This document shows, piece by piece, positions 10,376 to 25,005 of a stretch of 64,000 bases of DNA. The translations under genes and the position numbers were made by a program. The notes beneath the pieces are model-generated. The model saw only the letters and a program-made list of their open reading frames with translations, was not told the DNA's origin and did no database searches. This DNA comes from Listeria aquatica FSL S10-1188 (lineage in GTDB: Bacteria; Bacillota; Bacilli; Lactobacillales; Listeriaceae). Position 1 is the stretch's first letter. Each line of letters begins with the position of its first letter. The stretch lies in assembly GCF_000525795.1 (NCBI RefSeq), contig NZ_AOCG01000007.1, positions 1 through 64,000 on the forward strand, written 5' to 3'.

Positions 10376-10959
10376 AGATAGCTATTTTTGCTTCGGGAAG
10401 TGGATCGAATTTTGAAGCATTGATGGAAGACAGTATGATTCGGCCGGCGGTAAAGCTACTCGTGTGTGATAAGCCGGGAGCTCGAGTGCTCGAACGGGCG
10501 GATCAATTTGAGTTGCCTCGTTTTGTGTTTTCGGCAAGCGACTTTTTGAACAAAGCTTCTTGCGAAAAAGTGATCTTGGAAGAGCTCCTTAGGTATGAGG
10601 TGGATTTTATTGTGCTTGCGGGCTATATGCGGCTTCTTGGGGAAACGCTCCTTGAGGCTTTTCCGAACCGAATTATTAATCTTCATCCGTCTCTTTTGCC
10701 GCTATTTCCGGGGAAAGATGCGATTGGTCAGGCGCTTTCTGCTCGGGAGAGTGTGACGGGGGTGACGGCGCATTTCGTTGATGCCGGGATGGATACGGGC
10801 GCTGTGATTGCGCAGGAAAAAATTGAGATCGTCTCTTGTGAAAGTAAGGCGCAACTTGAAGAACGGATTCATCAGGTCGAACATCGTTTTTATCCAGCGG
10901 TTGTGAAAAAAATGATGCAAAAGGAGTCGAAGAAAAGAAATGAAAAGAGCATTGATTAG
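10372..10959 (+). CDS. purN: GAR transformylase PurN
   Basis: PurN transfers a formyl group from 10-formyl-tetrahydrofolate to GAR. Conserved features are the phosphate loop [15 protein letters not shown] at the N-terminus and the catalytic Asn-His-Asp set in [12 protein letters not shown] and [11 protein letters not shown]. It has 195 residues. The ATGA overlap with purM at 10372-10375 implies translational coupling. The C-terminal tail runs 20 bases into purH. Confidence 0.95.
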   Translation: MKIAIFASGSGSNFEALMEDSMIRPAVKLLVCDKPGARVLERADQFELPRFVFSASDFLNKASCEKVILEELLRYEVDFIVLAGYMRLLGETLLEAFPNRIINLHPSLLPLFPGKDAIGQALSARESVTGVTAHFVDAGMDTGAVIAQEKIEIVSCESKAQLEERIHQVEHRFYPAVVKKMMQKESKKRNEKSID

Positions 10960-12469
10960 TGTGTCAGATAAAACGGGGATTGTTGATTTTGCTCGGGAGC
11001 TCGTTTCGCATCAATTTGAACTTATTTCGACGGGCGGAACGAAAAAGGTACTTCTTGAGGCGGGGCTCCCTGTTGTAGGAATTGAAGAGGTGACGGCGTT
11101 TCCAGAGATGTTAGATGGGCGTGTGAAGACGCTACACCCGGCGATCCATGGCGGATTGCTGTTTAGGCGAGATCTTTCGGAACATAAGGCACAAGCGGCT
11201 GAGCATGGGATAAAGCCGATTGATTTGGTTTGTGTGAATTTATATCCGTTTCAGGAAACGATCGCAAGGCAAGGGGTAACTTTGGAAGAAGCTATTGAAA
11301 ATATTGATATTGGCGGACCTTCGATGCTTCGTTCGGCAGCTAAAAACTATGCAGCAGTGACTGTGCTTGTGGATTCGGCGGATTACGAGACGGTGCTTGC
11401 AGAGCTAAATGAAGCGGGCGAAACGAAGCGGGAAACACGAGAAAAGCTTGCGGCGAAAGTTTTTCGCCATACGGCTCAGTATGATGCGCTGATTGCGGGA
11501 TATTTGACGGAGCTTTCAGGCGAAGCATTTCCTGAAAAGTTGACGCTTACTTATAATTTGCAAAGTGAGATGCGTTACGGAGAGAACCCGCATCAACAAG
11601 CGGCATTTTATGCGGAACCGCTTGCGGGTACAGCAAGTCTTGCAAGGGCAAAGCAACTTCATGGTAAGGCGCTTTCGTATAACAATATTCGGGATGCGGA
11701 TGCGGCGCTTAAGATCGTATCTGAGTTCGAGCAACCAGTGGCTGTGGCGGTGAAACACATGAATCCTTGTGGTGTTGGAACGGGGGATTCAGTGGAGGAA
11801 GCTTTTCAAAAGGCTTTCGAAGCGGATGAAACGTCTATTTTCGGAGGAATTATCGCTTTGAACCGGGAAGTGAACCGAGAAGCGGCTCTTAAGATGAGTG
11901 AAATTTTTCTTGAGATTGTGATTGCTCCAAGTTTTACTAAGGAAGCTCTGGAGATTTTAACGAAAAAGAAAAATATTCGGTTGCTAGAGCTTGAAATTTC
12001 AAGTGGCGCGCGTTATCATGACGTGACGTCTGTTCGAGGTGGTTTGCTTATTCAAGATAGTGATACGTTTCTTGAAGAGAGTGAGAGCTATGAAGTGATG
12101 ACAGATCGCGTACCTACGGATGAAGAGCTTAAGGCGCTTTTATTTCAGTGGAAGATTGTAAAGCATGTGAAATCGAATGCGATTGTCGTTGGAAATGCAG
12201 AGATGACATTCGGAATTGGTGCGGGGCAAATGAACCGAATTGGCGCGGCAGAGATTGCCTTTCATCAAGCAGGCGAAAAGGCAAATGGTGCGGTTCTTGC
12301 GAGTGATGCGTTTTTCCCAATGAATGATACGGTAGAGGCAGCCTCGAGAGCGGGCATTCGGGCGATTATTCAGCCGGGAGGTTCGATTAAAGATCAAGAT
12401 TCGATTGATATGGCGAACAAACATGGTCTTGCGATGATAAAAACGAAGGTACGGCATTTTAAACACTAA
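10940..12469 (+). CDS. purH: bifunctional AICAR transformylase/IMP cyclohydrolase PurH
   Basis: PurH formylates AICAR and cyclises the product to IMP, the last two steps of the pathway. The 509-residue protein has the N-terminal cyclohydrolase ([16 protein letters not shown]-like [14 protein letters not shown]) and the transformylase domain with the catalytic KH pair in [13 protein letters not shown] and the C-terminal [17 protein letters not shown] 10940 follows AAAGGAG and overlaps the end of purN. Confidence 0.96.
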   Translation: MKRALISVSDKTGIVDFARELVSHQFELISTGGTKKVLLEAGLPVVGIEEVTAFPEMLDGRVKTLHPAIHGGLLFRRDLSEHKAQAAEHGIKPIDLVCVNLYPFQETIARQGVTLEEAIENIDIGGPSMLRSAAKNYAAVTVLVDSADYETVLAELNEAGETKRETREKLAAKVFRHTAQYDALIAGYLTELSGEAFPEKLTLTYNLQSEMRYGENPHQQAAFYAEPLAGTASLARAKQLHGKALSYNNIRDADAALKIVSEFEQPVAVAVKHMNPCGVGTGDSVEEAFQKAFEADETSIFGGIIALNREVNREAALKMSEIFLEIVIAPSFTKEALEILTKKKNIRLLELEISSGARYHDVTSVRGGLLIQDSDTFLEESESYEVMTDRVPTDEELKALLFQWKIVKHVKSNAIVVGNAEMTFGIGAGQMNRIGAAEIAFHQAGEKANGAVLASDAFFPMNDTVEAASRAGIRAIIQPGGSIKDQDSIDMANKHGLAMIKTKVRHFKH

Positions 12470-12485
12470 GAAAGGTGTGTCAAAG

Positions 12486-13745
12486 ATGAAAGTCTTGGTT
12501 ATTGGAGGCGGCGGCCGGGAGCATGCGGTTGCTAAAAAGTTGTTGGAATCTGATCGAGTAGAAACGGTTTTTTGTGCGCCGGGAAATGCGGGGATGGAAG
12601 CAGACGGGATTCAGTGTGTGAAAGTTCCAGAAACAGACTCGGAAAATTTGATTGCCTTTGCAAAAGCGGAACGCATTGATTTTTCGATTGTGGGCCCAGA
12701 AGTGCCTCTTTTGCTCGGGGTCGTAGATGATTTTGAGGCGGCTGGTTTAAAGGCTTTCGGTCCACGAAAAGAAGCAGCTTTGATTGAAGGAAGCAAAGAT
12801 TTTGCGAAATCGTTTATGAAAAAATATCAGATTGAGACGGCGGCTTCTAAGACTTTTACGGACTATGAGTCGGCGAAGGCTTATCTGGATGAAAAAGGGG
12901 CACCGATTGTCATTAAAGCGGACGGGCTAGCTGCTGGAAAAGGGGTAGCAGTTGCGATGTCGCTTGAAGAGGCCACACTTGCTCTAAAAGAAATGATGCT
13001 TGAAGATAAATTTGGTTCAGCCGCGGAAAAGGTTATTTTGGAGGAGTTCCTTGAAGGGGAGGAATTTTCGCTCATGGCTTTTGTGAATGGCGAAGAAGTC
13101 TATCCGATGGAAATCGCGCAAGACCACAAGCGGGCCTATGATGGAGATAAAGGTCCAAATACGGGTGGAATGGGCGCTTACTCACCTGTACCGCAAATTT
13201 CTGAGCAGTTGGTGAAAAAAGCTGTGGAAGAAATTTTAAAACCAGCTGCACGAGGACTTGTAGCAGAAGGGCGAGCTTTTCGTGGGGTGCTTTATGCTGG
13301 ACTGATCGCAACAAATGCGGGACCAAAGGTGATTGAATTTAATGCGCGTTTTGGAGATCCGGAAACGCAAGTGGTATTGCCACGTCTAGAAAGTGATTTT
13401 GCGGAAGTGATTCAAAAACTGCTCCATGATGAAAAACCGGATGTTCGTTTCAAGAAATCGGGTGTTACGCTCGGCATTGTGCTTGCAAGTGCTGGCTACC
13501 CAGATCATTATGAGACAGGACACGAGCTTACTGGGCTAGAACATTTAACAGAAACTGTTCGGGTTTATCATGCGGGAACGAAATGGCAAGATGAAGCGCT
13601 TGTTTCTGCTGGCGGAAGAATTCTCTTGCTTGAGACGGAAGCAGACTCGATGCAAGAAGCAAGGCAAGCTTTGTATGAGGAAATGAAAAAATTAGATAAT
13701 CCTAACTTCTTTTACCGAATTGACATTGGTTCGAAGGCAGAGTAA
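12486..13745 (+). CDS. purD: GAR synthetase PurD
   Basis: PurD is an ATP-grasp ligase joining phosphoribosylamine and glycine. The 419-residue protein starts VLVIGGGGREHAVA and has IKADGLAAGKGVAVA, the HKRAYDGDKGPNTGGMGAYSP segment (in two conserved blocks) and EFNARFGDPETQ. ATG 12486 lies eight bases after AAAGGTG (12471-12477). An in-frame GTG at 12477 overlaps that ribosome binding site and is less likely. It is the last gene of the operon. Confidence 0.95.
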   Translation: MKVLVIGGGGREHAVAKKLLESDRVETVFCAPGNAGMEADGIQCVKVPETDSENLIAFAKAERIDFSIVGPEVPLLLGVVDDFEAAGLKAFGPRKEAALIEGSKDFAKSFMKKYQIETAASKTFTDYESAKAYLDEKGAPIVIKADGLAAGKGVAVAMSLEEATLALKEMMLEDKFGSAAEKVILEEFLEGEEFSLMAFVNGEEVYPMEIAQDHKRAYDGDKGPNTGGMGAYSPVPQISEQLVKKAVEEILKPAARGLVAEGRAFRGVLYAGLIATNAGPKVIEFNARFGDPETQVVLPRLESDFAEVIQKLLHDEKPDVRFKKSGVTLGIVLASAGYPDHYETGHELTGLEHLTETVRVYHAGTKWQDEALVSAGGRILLLETEADSMQEARQALYEEMKKLDNPNFFYRIDIGSKAE

Positions 13746-13748
13746 GAT

Positions 13749-13789
13749 AAAAAGAGAGATTTAGCGGGTTGGCTGGGTCTCTCTTTTTT
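13749..13789 (+). terminator. purine operon terminator
   Basis: AAAGAGAGA (13751-13759) pairs with TCTCTCTTT (13778-13786) around an 18-base loop and ends in a T-run. It lies directly after the purD stop. Confidence 0.75.
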
Positions 13790-13869
13790 GCGAAACAATT
13801 GTTTTTTACACGTTGGTACGTTAAAATATGAAAGTATAGAGTATAAACACTAAAAACGGAGGTTTTCGT

Positions 13870-14169
13870 ATGCAAATAGAGAAAATTCGAGGGGAAGGTC
13901 TGGATGCGTTTTTTCAAGGAGTTTTGAAACTGGAGACGCTTGAAGAGTGCTATGCCTTTTTTGATGATGTTTGTACGGTTAATGAAATTCAGTCAATGGC
14001 GCAACGTTTTCAAGTAGCGAAGATGCTTTCGGAAGGAAAGACATATAATGTGATTGAAGCGGAAACAGGAGCGAGTACGGCGACTATTTCCCGTGTGAAA
14101 CGTTCGCTTAATTACGGAAATGACATGTACGGCAAAGTTTTTGAACGCATGAAAGAAGACGAAAAGTAA
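13870..14169 (+). CDS. TrpR-like YerC/YecD family DNA-binding protein
   Basis: This 99-residue protein is of the YerC/YecD group of the TrpR superfamily. The helix-turn-helix lies around residues 57-80, with the recognition part GASTATISRVKRSLNYG. Its targets are not known to me. ATG 13870 follows ACGGAGG. It has its own spacer after the purine operon terminator and lies 15 bases before a small membrane protein gene, so the two probably form a short operon. Confidence 0.88.
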   Translation: MQIEKIRGEGLDAFFQGVLKLETLEECYAFFDDVCTVNEIQSMAQRFQVAKMLSEGKTYNVIEAETGASTATISRVKRSLNYGNDMYGKVFERMKEDEK

Positions 14170-14184
14170 CAGGGAGGCTTTTTT

Positions 14185-14439
14185 TTGGAACAGAAACCAT
14201 TTCGAGGCTTACGAATCTTGATTGCTACTCTTTTAGGCATCGCTGCTCTTTTTATGATTGGGAATATGGTGATGATGCGCGAGCCGCTAACTTTTAGTGT
14301 GCTGTGGCACTGGGTCTTTATTGTCGGCTTTTTGGCTATTTCCTTTATAAATTTACGTGCGAAAAGTTTTGTAGGGACGTCAATTGGTCTTTCGGGATTC
14401 GCCATTTGTCTTACAAGTTTAATTGTGATGGCACTTTGA
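14185..14439 (+). CDS. small membrane protein, unknown function
   Basis: An 84-residue protein with three hydrophobic stretches (about residues 10-32, 39-56 and 61-84) and almost no soluble part. I do not recognise a family. TTG 14185 follows GGGAGG; no ATG is available nearby. It ends just before a strong bidirectional terminator and follows the YerC-like gene closely. Confidence 0.7.
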   Translation: MEQKPFRGLRILIATLLGIAALFMIGNMVMMREPLTFSVLWHWVFIVGFLAISFINLRAKSFVGTSIGLSGFAICLTSLIVMAL

Positions 14440-14444
14440 ATTTG

Positions 14445-14484
14445 AAAAAGGTTCTGAAACGAATTTCGTTTCAGAACCTTTTTT
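14445..14484. terminator. bidirectional terminator
   Basis: AAAAAGGTTCTGAAACGA and TCGTTTCAGAACCTTTTT form a near-perfect stem, with T-runs on both strands. It serves the small membrane protein gene on the plus strand and the sodium symporter gene on the minus strand. Confidence 0.9.
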
Positions 14485-14485
14485 G

Positions 14486-15829
14486 TTATTTGAGGATGCC
14501 TGTTGCATAGAGAAAGACAAAAATAATGCCGATCGGGGCGATAAATTTGATGAGAAAAAGCCAAACGATGAAGATTTTGTAGCTGATTTTGCTTCCGGCT
14601 TGGAACTCTTCTACTAATAGCTTCCGTGGCATTCTGAAGCCAACAAAGATTGCGATTAATAAGGCTCCGATGGGAAGTAAAAGATTTGAAACAAGATAGT
14701 CGGCAAGGTCAAAAAAGGTTAGCCCGAAAATGTGAATGTTAGCAAATACGCCGAAGCTAAGGGCTGACGGAATGGCAAGGAGCATAATGACAAGGCCTGT
14801 CAGGGTGCTCGCTTTCTTGCGCGATGTTCCTTGTGCCATAAGTGGCGCCACGGTTACTTCGAGAAGCGAGAAGCTGGATGTAAGGGCTGCAAACAGGAAC
14901 AAAAATAAAAAGACGATGAAGAAAAAGGTTCCGAACGGGAGATGACTGAAAATGGAAGGGAGAATCACAAATAAAAGTCCGGGTCCTGCGTCTGGTTTGA
15001 TGCCTAGTGCAAAGCTTGCTGGAAAAATGGCAAGTCCTGCTAGAAGCGAGACGAAAAGGTTCAGTAAGGCAACGGATGCGGCTGACTGTGGTAAGCTAAC
15101 AGACCGGTTCAAGTATGAACTATATGTCACCATAACGGATAGACCAACGCTTAAGGAGAAGAAGGCTTGTCCAAGTGCGATTAAAACGGTGCTACCGGTA
15201 ATGGCACTAAAATCAGGTTTTAAGAAAAACTGAACGCCTGCCATCGCTCCGTCAAGAGTTAAGGAACGAATGATTAAGATAACGAATAAAATGAATAGTG
15301 CAGGCATCATGAATTTATTCATTTTTTCAATGCCGGAGACAACGCCACGGCGAATAACGAATACATTGAGTGCGATGAAAGCGAATGTTGCGAGAATGGA
15401 GATATAAGGATTCGCAGTCGTTTTTCCGAATTCTTCGAGCAATTCCGGTTGGGAAAGCCCGTTTAGTGAAAGCGAGAGGGCTTTAATCAGATAAGTAATA
15501 ATCCAGCCTCCTACGACACTATAAAAAGAAAACAAGATGCTTGCTCCGGCAACACCCATTTTTCCAAGCCAGTTCCATTTAGTTCCGGGCGCTAATTTTT
15601 TATAGGCCGTAATGGCATCTGCTTTCGAACTTCGTCCAATAATAAATTCTGCAATTAAGACAGGCAAAACAATCAAGACCGTTAGCAGAAGGAAGAGGAT
15701 AAAAAAGGAGCCTCCTCCTGCTGTAGCGGCTACATACGGAAGTTTCCAGATCGCTCCAATCCCTATCGCCGAGCCGGCAGAAGCTAATATAAATCCGAGT
15801 TTGGAACCCCATGTTTCCCTTTTTTCCAT
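14486..15829 (-). CDS. sodium-dependent transporter, NSS (SNF) family
   Basis: This 447-residue integral membrane protein of the neurotransmitter:sodium symporter family probably imports an amino acid with sodium. The N-terminal motif WGSKLGFILASAGSAIGIGAIWKLPY contains the conserved glycine-rich unwound part of helix 1 that binds sodium and substrate. I count about eleven hydrophobic segments, as in short bacterial members. The substrate cannot be read from sequence. It is transcribed towards the YerC pair and shares their terminator. Confidence 0.9.
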   Translation of the reverse strand: MEKRETWGSKLGFILASAGSAIGIGAIWKLPYVAATAGGGSFFILFLLLTVLIVLPVLIAEFIIGRSSKADAITAYKKLAPGTKWNWLGKMGVAGASILFSFYSVVGGWIITYLIKALSLSLNGLSQPELLEEFGKTTANPYISILATFAFIALNVFVIRRGVVSGIEKMNKFMMPALFILFVILIIRSLTLDGAMAGVQFFLKPDFSAITGSTVLIALGQAFFSLSVGLSVMVTYSSYLNRSVSLPQSAASVALLNLFVSLLAGLAIFPASFALGIKPDAGPGLLFVILPSIFSHLPFGTFFFIVFLFLFLFAALTSSFSLLEVTVAPLMAQGTSRKKASTLTGLVIMLLAIPSALSFGVFANIHIFGLTFFDLADYLVSNLLLPIGALLIAIFVGFRMPRKLLVEEFQAGSKISYKIFIVWLFLIKFIAPIGIIFVFLYATGILK

Positions 15830-15977
15830 ACTATTCCTCCTTTATCTAGTTAAAGTATAAGTTTTATGATACCAAAAAATGAAAAGTAAGAAAAGGATTT
15901 TTTTTAAAAAACTTTTAAAAAAGTACAAAAAAAGTTAAATTGTTGTTGGAAAGGGTGAAGATGGTGGAAACAAATGC

Positions 15978-15983
15978 TATAAT
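15978..15983 (+). promoter_or_regulatory. extended -10 element upstream of pcrB
   Basis: TGCTATAAT forms an extended -10 at 15975-15983; no good -35 is seen at the right distance. It is about 40 bases before pcrB and could drive pcrB-pcrA-ligA-camS. Confidence 0.5.
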
Positions 15984-16022
15984 AAATTATTGATGACTGA
16001 AAGGTGAAGGAGAATTTCCAGA

Positions 16023-16689
16023 ATGAGACATTTTTTTTAAAATCGATCCTGCGAAAGTTCTTACGGATCCAGAGGTCGAGGCTTTACTGAGAAGTGATAC
16101 GGATGGTTTTATCATTGGTGGTACGGATCTTGTGACGGCTGAAAATGCGGCTTTTTGTTATGAACGCTTTATGGAAACGGATAAAGCGCTTTTTCTCGAG
16201 TTAAGTAGCGAGGAAATGGTGCTCCCATTTGCGGATCGATTTTTGGTTCCACTCGTTTTAAATTCTCCGGATAGCAACTGGGTTGTTGGGCAGTTTAGTA
16301 AGGCACTCAAACGGTTTTCACCGCATGTGCCGTTTAAGCAGATTAAGCCAGTAGGGTATCTCGTTTTAAACGGCGAAGCGAAGGTGGCGAAGTTGACAAA
16401 GGCGGACACGGAGCTTTCGAAGGAAGATGTGGCAGCATACGCTGAACTCGCGGAGCGTTTCTTGCAATTACCGGTGTTTTATTTAGAATATAGCGGGAAG
16501 CTCGGCGACGTTTCTCTGGTACGGCATGTGAAGGGTAAGTTGCTCGAAACGGAGTTATGGTACGGGGGCGGAATTCGTTCGGTTCATGAGGCACGGTTAA
16601 TGGCAGAATTTGCGGATGTGATCGTGGTTGGAAATTTGATTTATGAAAATTTTAGTGAAGCTTTGAAAACGGCAGAAATCACTAGGTAA
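16023..16689 (+). CDS. pcrB: heptaprenylglyceryl phosphate synthase PcrB (frameshifted at poly-T)
   Basis: PcrB is a TIM-barrel prenyltransferase that joins glycerol-1-phosphate to heptaprenyl diphosphate. ATG 16023, after GAAGGAG, reads MRHFF and then stops. Removing one T from the eight-T run at 16031-16038 gives MRHFFKIDPAKVLTDPEVE and continues through DGFIIGGTD, FYLEYSG and WYGGGIRS to 16689, a normal 221-residue protein. The larger open part after the run lacks the conserved first strand with its glycerol-phosphate-binding KIDP motif. Confidence 0.92.
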
Positions 16690-16743
16690 ATGAATCGAAA
16701 TATGATAAAATAAAGAACAAACGTTTGTATGGTGGTGGAAAAG

Positions 16744-20973
<4,230 letters not shown>

Positions 20974-20976
20974 TCA

Positions 20977-22096
20977 ATGAAAAAACTTTTAATAGTCATC
21001 GCAAGTTTACTGCTCGTTTTGGCAGGATGTGCGCCGAAGCTTTCTTCTGATGAAGAGGTTGTGCAAAAAGGCGATAAGAAAAAAAAGCGAAACTGGGATT
21101 ATGACGAAAAACCAGATTTCGTCCAATTACTACAAGACGGTGTTACCTTATAAAGCAAGTAAGTCCCGAGGTCTTGTTGTTTCGAATATTTATTCACGTT
21201 ATGACATTAATCAACTGGAAACAGGGTTAATGCGCGTTTCGCAGGAAGAATATTCGTCGGATGAATATCTTTTCCAAGAAGGACAATATCTTGACAAAGA
21301 AACACTTACTTCTTGGCTGGGTCGAAAAAGTGATAAGAACAAAGAAGGGCTAAATCCTGTTGACAATGGCTACGGGGATGATCGAAATCCGATTTATTTA
21401 GCTCATATCTTAGAGCAAGATTATTTGAAACAAACAGATAGTGATAGTGTCTCACTTGGTGGGGTTTCTATTGCACTTGCGATGAACTCGGTTGATTATT
21501 ACCAAAAAGAAAAATATGGAGATACGTTTGAGCAAGGGATTAGTGATTCTGTTTTACTTGAACAAGGTCAGAGAATGGCACAAACTGTGTTAGAGCGGAT
21601 TCGTAAAACGAAGGGACTTGAGAATGTTCCGGTCACAATCGCGATCTATAAACAAGGTAAACGTGATGCTGTAGCGCCAGGAAACTATATGGCGTATGCA
21701 ACGGCTGATGGTGCAAGCTTATCGAACTTTAAAACGATCAAAGAAAAGAACTATGTGCTTCCTTCAACTGAAGCAAATAGCGACCATAAGACGGACAATG
21801 ATAGTTTCTTAAACTTTAAAGCTGATATTGAGTCTTACTATCCAAACTTTACTGGGGTAGTTGGTCGTGCACGCTATGAAAATGGAGAAATGGCGGAGCT
21901 TGATATTGATATTCCATTACAATTTTACGGACAAGCTGAAATTATTGGTTTCACACAGTACATTACAGATCTTGTTGGTAAACATTTACCAGGTAGTGCT
22001 GAGATTCAAATCAATATCTCTACAACGGATGGCCCAGCCGCTTTAATCACTAGAAGTCCAAGTGATAAAGCAGCAACGGCGCATATTTATGACTAA
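20977..22096 (+). CDS. camS: CamS family sex pheromone lipoprotein (frameshifted at poly-A)
   Basis: ATG 20977, three bases after the ligA stop, opens with a lipoprotein signal peptide ending LVLAGC, lipidated Cys18. The frame then fails in the eight-A run at 21079-21086. With one A removed it reads KKKSETGIMTKNQISSNYYKTVLPYK and carries on to 22096, giving about 372 residues. CamS proteins are membrane-anchored lipoproteins whose signal peptides yield pheromone-like peptides in staphylococci and enterococci; the mature function is unclear. An ATG at 21029 in the downstream frame would lack the signal peptide. Confidence 0.92.
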
Positions 22097-22105
22097 ATGG
22101 ATTTA

Positions 22106-22135
22106 AAACTGGCTAGCTAACGCTAGCCAGTTTTT
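22106..22135 (+). terminator. terminator after camS
   Basis: AAACTGGCTAGC (22106-22117), loop TAAC, GCTAGCCAGTTT (22122-22133), then T's. The stem is perfect. Confidence 0.9.
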
Positions 22136-22137
22136 GT

Positions 22138-22167
22138 TTGCCGTTTTTTTTGTCGGTTTGCTACAAT
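22138..22167 (+). promoter_or_regulatory. promoter of metallophosphoesterase gene
   Basis: TTGCCG (22138-22143), 18-base spacer, and an extended -10 TGCTACAAT ending at 22167. The gene starts at 22200. Confidence 0.65.
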
Positions 22168-22199
22168 GGGGAAAATTGACAGAAAAGTGAGGCAACGAG

Positions 22200-23061
22200 A
22201 TGACAAAAATAGCAGTTTTTTCAGATGTACATGGAAATATGACAGCACTTTCAGCAGTTTTGGAAGACAGTTTAGCGCGTGGTGTAACTGAACACTTTTT
22301 TTTTGGGTGATTTATTATTACCAGGGCCGGGCGCGGCGGATTTATTTTCTTGCTTAGAAGAAGTAAATGCGAGCGTTTGTATTCGTGGGAATTGGGATGA
22401 TTGTTTTTTAGAGGTGCTTAATGGGGAAGTGGATTTGAATGATCCGTCTGATCTTTATTTGACCATGCTTGTTAGGCATATATATGGAGAAATGAAGTAC
22501 TCGGATATCATGAAACTAAAAAGTTGGCCGACACATGATGTGATCGAGATAGAAGGTCTTCGAATTGGGTTATCACATAATTTACCGAATAAAAATTATG
22601 GCGGTTTTCTCTATCCGACAAACCCGCAAGAAAATTTTGAAGCGCTTTTTGATGGGAATGAACTTGATATTGCCATTTTTGCTCATATACATCGACCAAT
22701 ATTCCGATATAGTAATCAGGAGCAATTAATTTTAAATCCTGGTTCTGTTGGACATCCCTATCATGGCTGGGAAAAGTTTCAAAAGGATGTACGTGCCGAA
22801 TATTTGCTTTTAGAGATCGATGAGACAGGTGTCAAGGGTACCGAGTTTAGAAAGGTCAATTACGATAAGGCATTCGAGTTTCAAAAAGCGAAGCAACAGA
22901 GGCATCCTTATTTATCTCTTTATGAAGAACTATTAAAAACGGGGCGGTCTTATACCCATGACTATGAAAGGCTTGAAACATTCCATGTGGATTCAGTTTA
23001 TAAAAGGGAGGCTCAACACTTTTTAGCGCAACTTAAAAGTGAAAAAAGTAGGCAAGTCTAA
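22200..23061 (+). CDS. calcineurin-like metallophosphoesterase (frameshifted at poly-T)
   Basis: The protein has the dimetal phosphoesterase motifs in order: FSDVHGN near residue 8, GD directly after the frameshift, GNWDD (normally GNHD) and FAHIHRP. ATG 22200 follows a weak AACGAG. The nine-T run at 22296-22304 breaks the frame; with one T removed it reads EHFFLGDLLLPGPGA and continues to 23061 (about 286 residues). Proteins of this kind hydrolyse phosphodiesters; the substrate is unknown. It has its own promoter and a terminator before it, so it is a separate unit between camS and gatC. Confidence 0.85.
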
Positions 23062-23159
23062 TTGAAAAGCTTGGTTTGCGGCGGGAAGAAAGAGAGCAAG
23101 ATGATTAATGTTTTCTTTTGTTTCTTGCCGTTTTTCGTATCGCAAGTGGGAGTAGTTTG

Positions 23160-23168
23160 TGATATAAT
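23160..23168 (+). promoter_or_regulatory. extended -10 of gatCAB
   Basis: TGATATAAT is an extended -10 box at 23160-23168, about 40 bases before the gatC start; no clear -35 is seen. Confidence 0.5.
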
Positions 23169-23208
23169 TTTAGCATTGGTGGAAAAACTGGAAAAGGAGG
23201 ATGGCATC

Positions 23209-23502
23209 TTGACAAATATTTCTGAAGACGAGGTTTTGAAGGTCGCAAATTTGGCGAAACTAGAAGTTTCTAACGAGGAAGCGGGGGCTTTTGCCACGCA
23301 ACTTGATAAAATCATTGAAATGGTTGAAAAATTAAATGAACTCGATACGCAAAACGTGGAACCAACTTCACATGCGATTGAAGTCTCGAATGTGTTGCGC
23401 GAAGATGTGGCGAAACCGGGATTGAAACGTGAGAAGGTTTTACGCAATGCTCCTGATACGCAAGATGGTATGTTTAAGGTACCAACGATTATTGAAGAGT
23501 AA
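23209..23502 (+). CDS. gatC: Asp/Glu-tRNA amidotransferase subunit GatC
   Basis: GatC wraps around GatA and GatB and stabilises the amidotransferase that converts mischarged Glu-tRNA(Gln) (and Asp-tRNA(Asn)) to the correct aminoacyl-tRNA. TTG 23209, eight bases after AAAGGAGG, gives a 97-residue protein with the typical VLKVANLAKLEVSNEE start and LREDVAKPGLKREK. An open frame extends upstream to 23062, but the extra part is hydrophobic and unlike GatC. Confidence 0.93.
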   Translation: MTNISEDEVLKVANLAKLEVSNEEAGAFATQLDKIIEMVEKLNELDTQNVEPTSHAIEVSNVLREDVAKPGLKREKVLRNAPDTQDGMFKVPTIIEE

Positions 23503-23538
23503 ATTAATGAATGGATCCATTTTAGGAGGGAATTTATT

Positions 23539-24990
23539 TTGGGATACTTTGATCATTCAGTGAAAAACTTGCACGAATTACTCGTGAAAAAAGAAATTTC
23601 CCCATATGATCTGGTGAAAGAATCTTTTGACCGAATTGAAGCTGTCGAAGAGAAAGTCGGCGCTTTTATTACTTTAAATCAAGAAACTGCGTTTGATGTC
23701 GCAGAAGAAATGGCTGACGCTGGAATAGATCCGAACAATATGCTCGCAGGGCTTCCGATTGGCATCAAAGACAATATTGTAACCAATAATTTGCGGACAA
23801 CAGCTGCAAGTAAGATTTTATATAATTTTGACCCAATTTATGATGCAACGGTTATGCATAAATTAAAGGCGGCTCAAGCGATTAATATCGGGAAACTTAA
23901 TATGGATGAATTCGCGATGGGGTCTTCAACGGAAACTTCTTATTTCCACAAAACGTATAACCCGTGGGATCTTTCAAAAGTTCCAGGTGGTTCTTCAGGT
24001 GGGAGTGCGGCTGCTGTTGCGGCAAAAGAAGTGCTCTTCTCCCTTGGCTCAGATACGGGTGGATCGATTCGTCAACCGGCTGCTTTTTGTGGGGTCGTTG
24101 GAATGAAACCTACATATGGACGTGTTTCGCGTTTTGGGTTGATTGCTTTCGCTTCATCACTGGATCAAATTGGACCGATTACGCGCACAGTTGAAGATAA
24201 TGCGTATTTATTACAAGCTATTTCAGGTGTGGATGAAAACGATTCGACTTCGATTGATAAGCCAGTCGAAGATTTTTCAAAATACTTAACAGGTGATGTT
24301 AAAGGTCTTAAAATCGGGGTGCCAAAAGAATATCTTGGTGATGGTGTTCAAGAAGGCGTGAAAAAAGCGGTGCTTGAAGCGCTTGAAACGTTTAAAAAGT
24401 TAGGTGCTACTGTGGAAGAGGTTTCATTGCCGCATTCTGAATATGGCGTTGCAAGTTACTATATTCTTGCATCAAGTGAAGCTTCCTCAAACCTTTCTCG
24501 CTTTGATGGGGTTCGTTATGGGTACCGTTCTGAAAAAGCAGAAACACTTGATGAGCTCTATAAACTGACAAGGTCAGAAGGCTTTGGCGATGAAGTAAAA
24601 CGTCGGATCATGCTTGGGACTTATTCGTTAAGCTCGGGGTACTATGATGCTTATTACAAGAAAGCTCAGCAAGTTCGGACGCTAATTAAACAAGATTTTG
24701 AAAAAGTGTTCGCAGATTTTGATGTGATTATTGGTCCAAGTACGCCAACAACGGCATTTAATATCGATGGCATGATTCATGACCCGATCACCATGTATCA
24801 AAATGACTTACTGACGATTCCAATTAATTTGGCTGGCTTACCAGCTATCTCTGTTCCATGCGGATTTAGTGAAGGGCTTCCTGTCGGCTTACAAATTATC
24901 GGTAATCATTTTGAGGAAGGTCGTATCTATAACGCGGCACACGCTTTCGAGCAAGAAACGACTTTCCACAAAGAAAATCCATCATTATAA
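23539..24990 (+). CDS. gatA: Asp/Glu-tRNA amidotransferase subunit A GatA
   Basis: GatA is the amidase that releases ammonia from glutamine. The amidase signature is intact: Lys in [10 protein letters not shown], the glycine-serine loop [14 protein letters not shown], and the Ser nucleophile in [16 protein letters not shown], forming the Ser-cisSer-Lys triad. Length 483 residues. TTG 23539 follows TAGGAGGG. It lies between gatC and gatB in the usual order. Confidence 0.96.
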   Translation: MGYFDHSVKNLHELLVKKEISPYDLVKESFDRIEAVEEKVGAFITLNQETAFDVAEEMADAGIDPNNMLAGLPIGIKDNIVTNNLRTTAASKILYNFDPIYDATVMHKLKAAQAINIGKLNMDEFAMGSSTETSYFHKTYNPWDLSKVPGGSSGGSAAAVAAKEVLFSLGSDTGGSIRQPAAFCGVVGMKPTYGRVSRFGLIAFASSLDQIGPITRTVEDNAYLLQAISGVDENDSTSIDKPVEDFSKYLTGDVKGLKIGVPKEYLGDGVQEGVKKAVLEALETFKKLGATVEEVSLPHSEYGVASYYILASSEASSNLSRFDGVRYGYRSEKAETLDELYKLTRSEGFGDEVKRRIMLGTYSLSSGYYDAYYKKAQQVRTLIKQDFEKVFADFDVIIGPSTPTTAFNIDGMIHDPITMYQNDLLTIPINLAGLPAISVPCGFSEGLPVGLQIIGNHFEEGRIYNAAHAFEQETTFHKENPSL

Positions 24991-25005
24991 AGGAGCGGTT
25001 GAAAC

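Noticed and set aside
16132-16689. A separate gene starting after the poly-T run in pcrB
   Set aside because: The frame lacks the conserved start of PcrB, and the upstream frame supplies it after removing one T.
21029-22096. CamS starting at ATG 21029
   Set aside because: This start loses the lipoprotein signal peptide that is present in the other frame from 20977.
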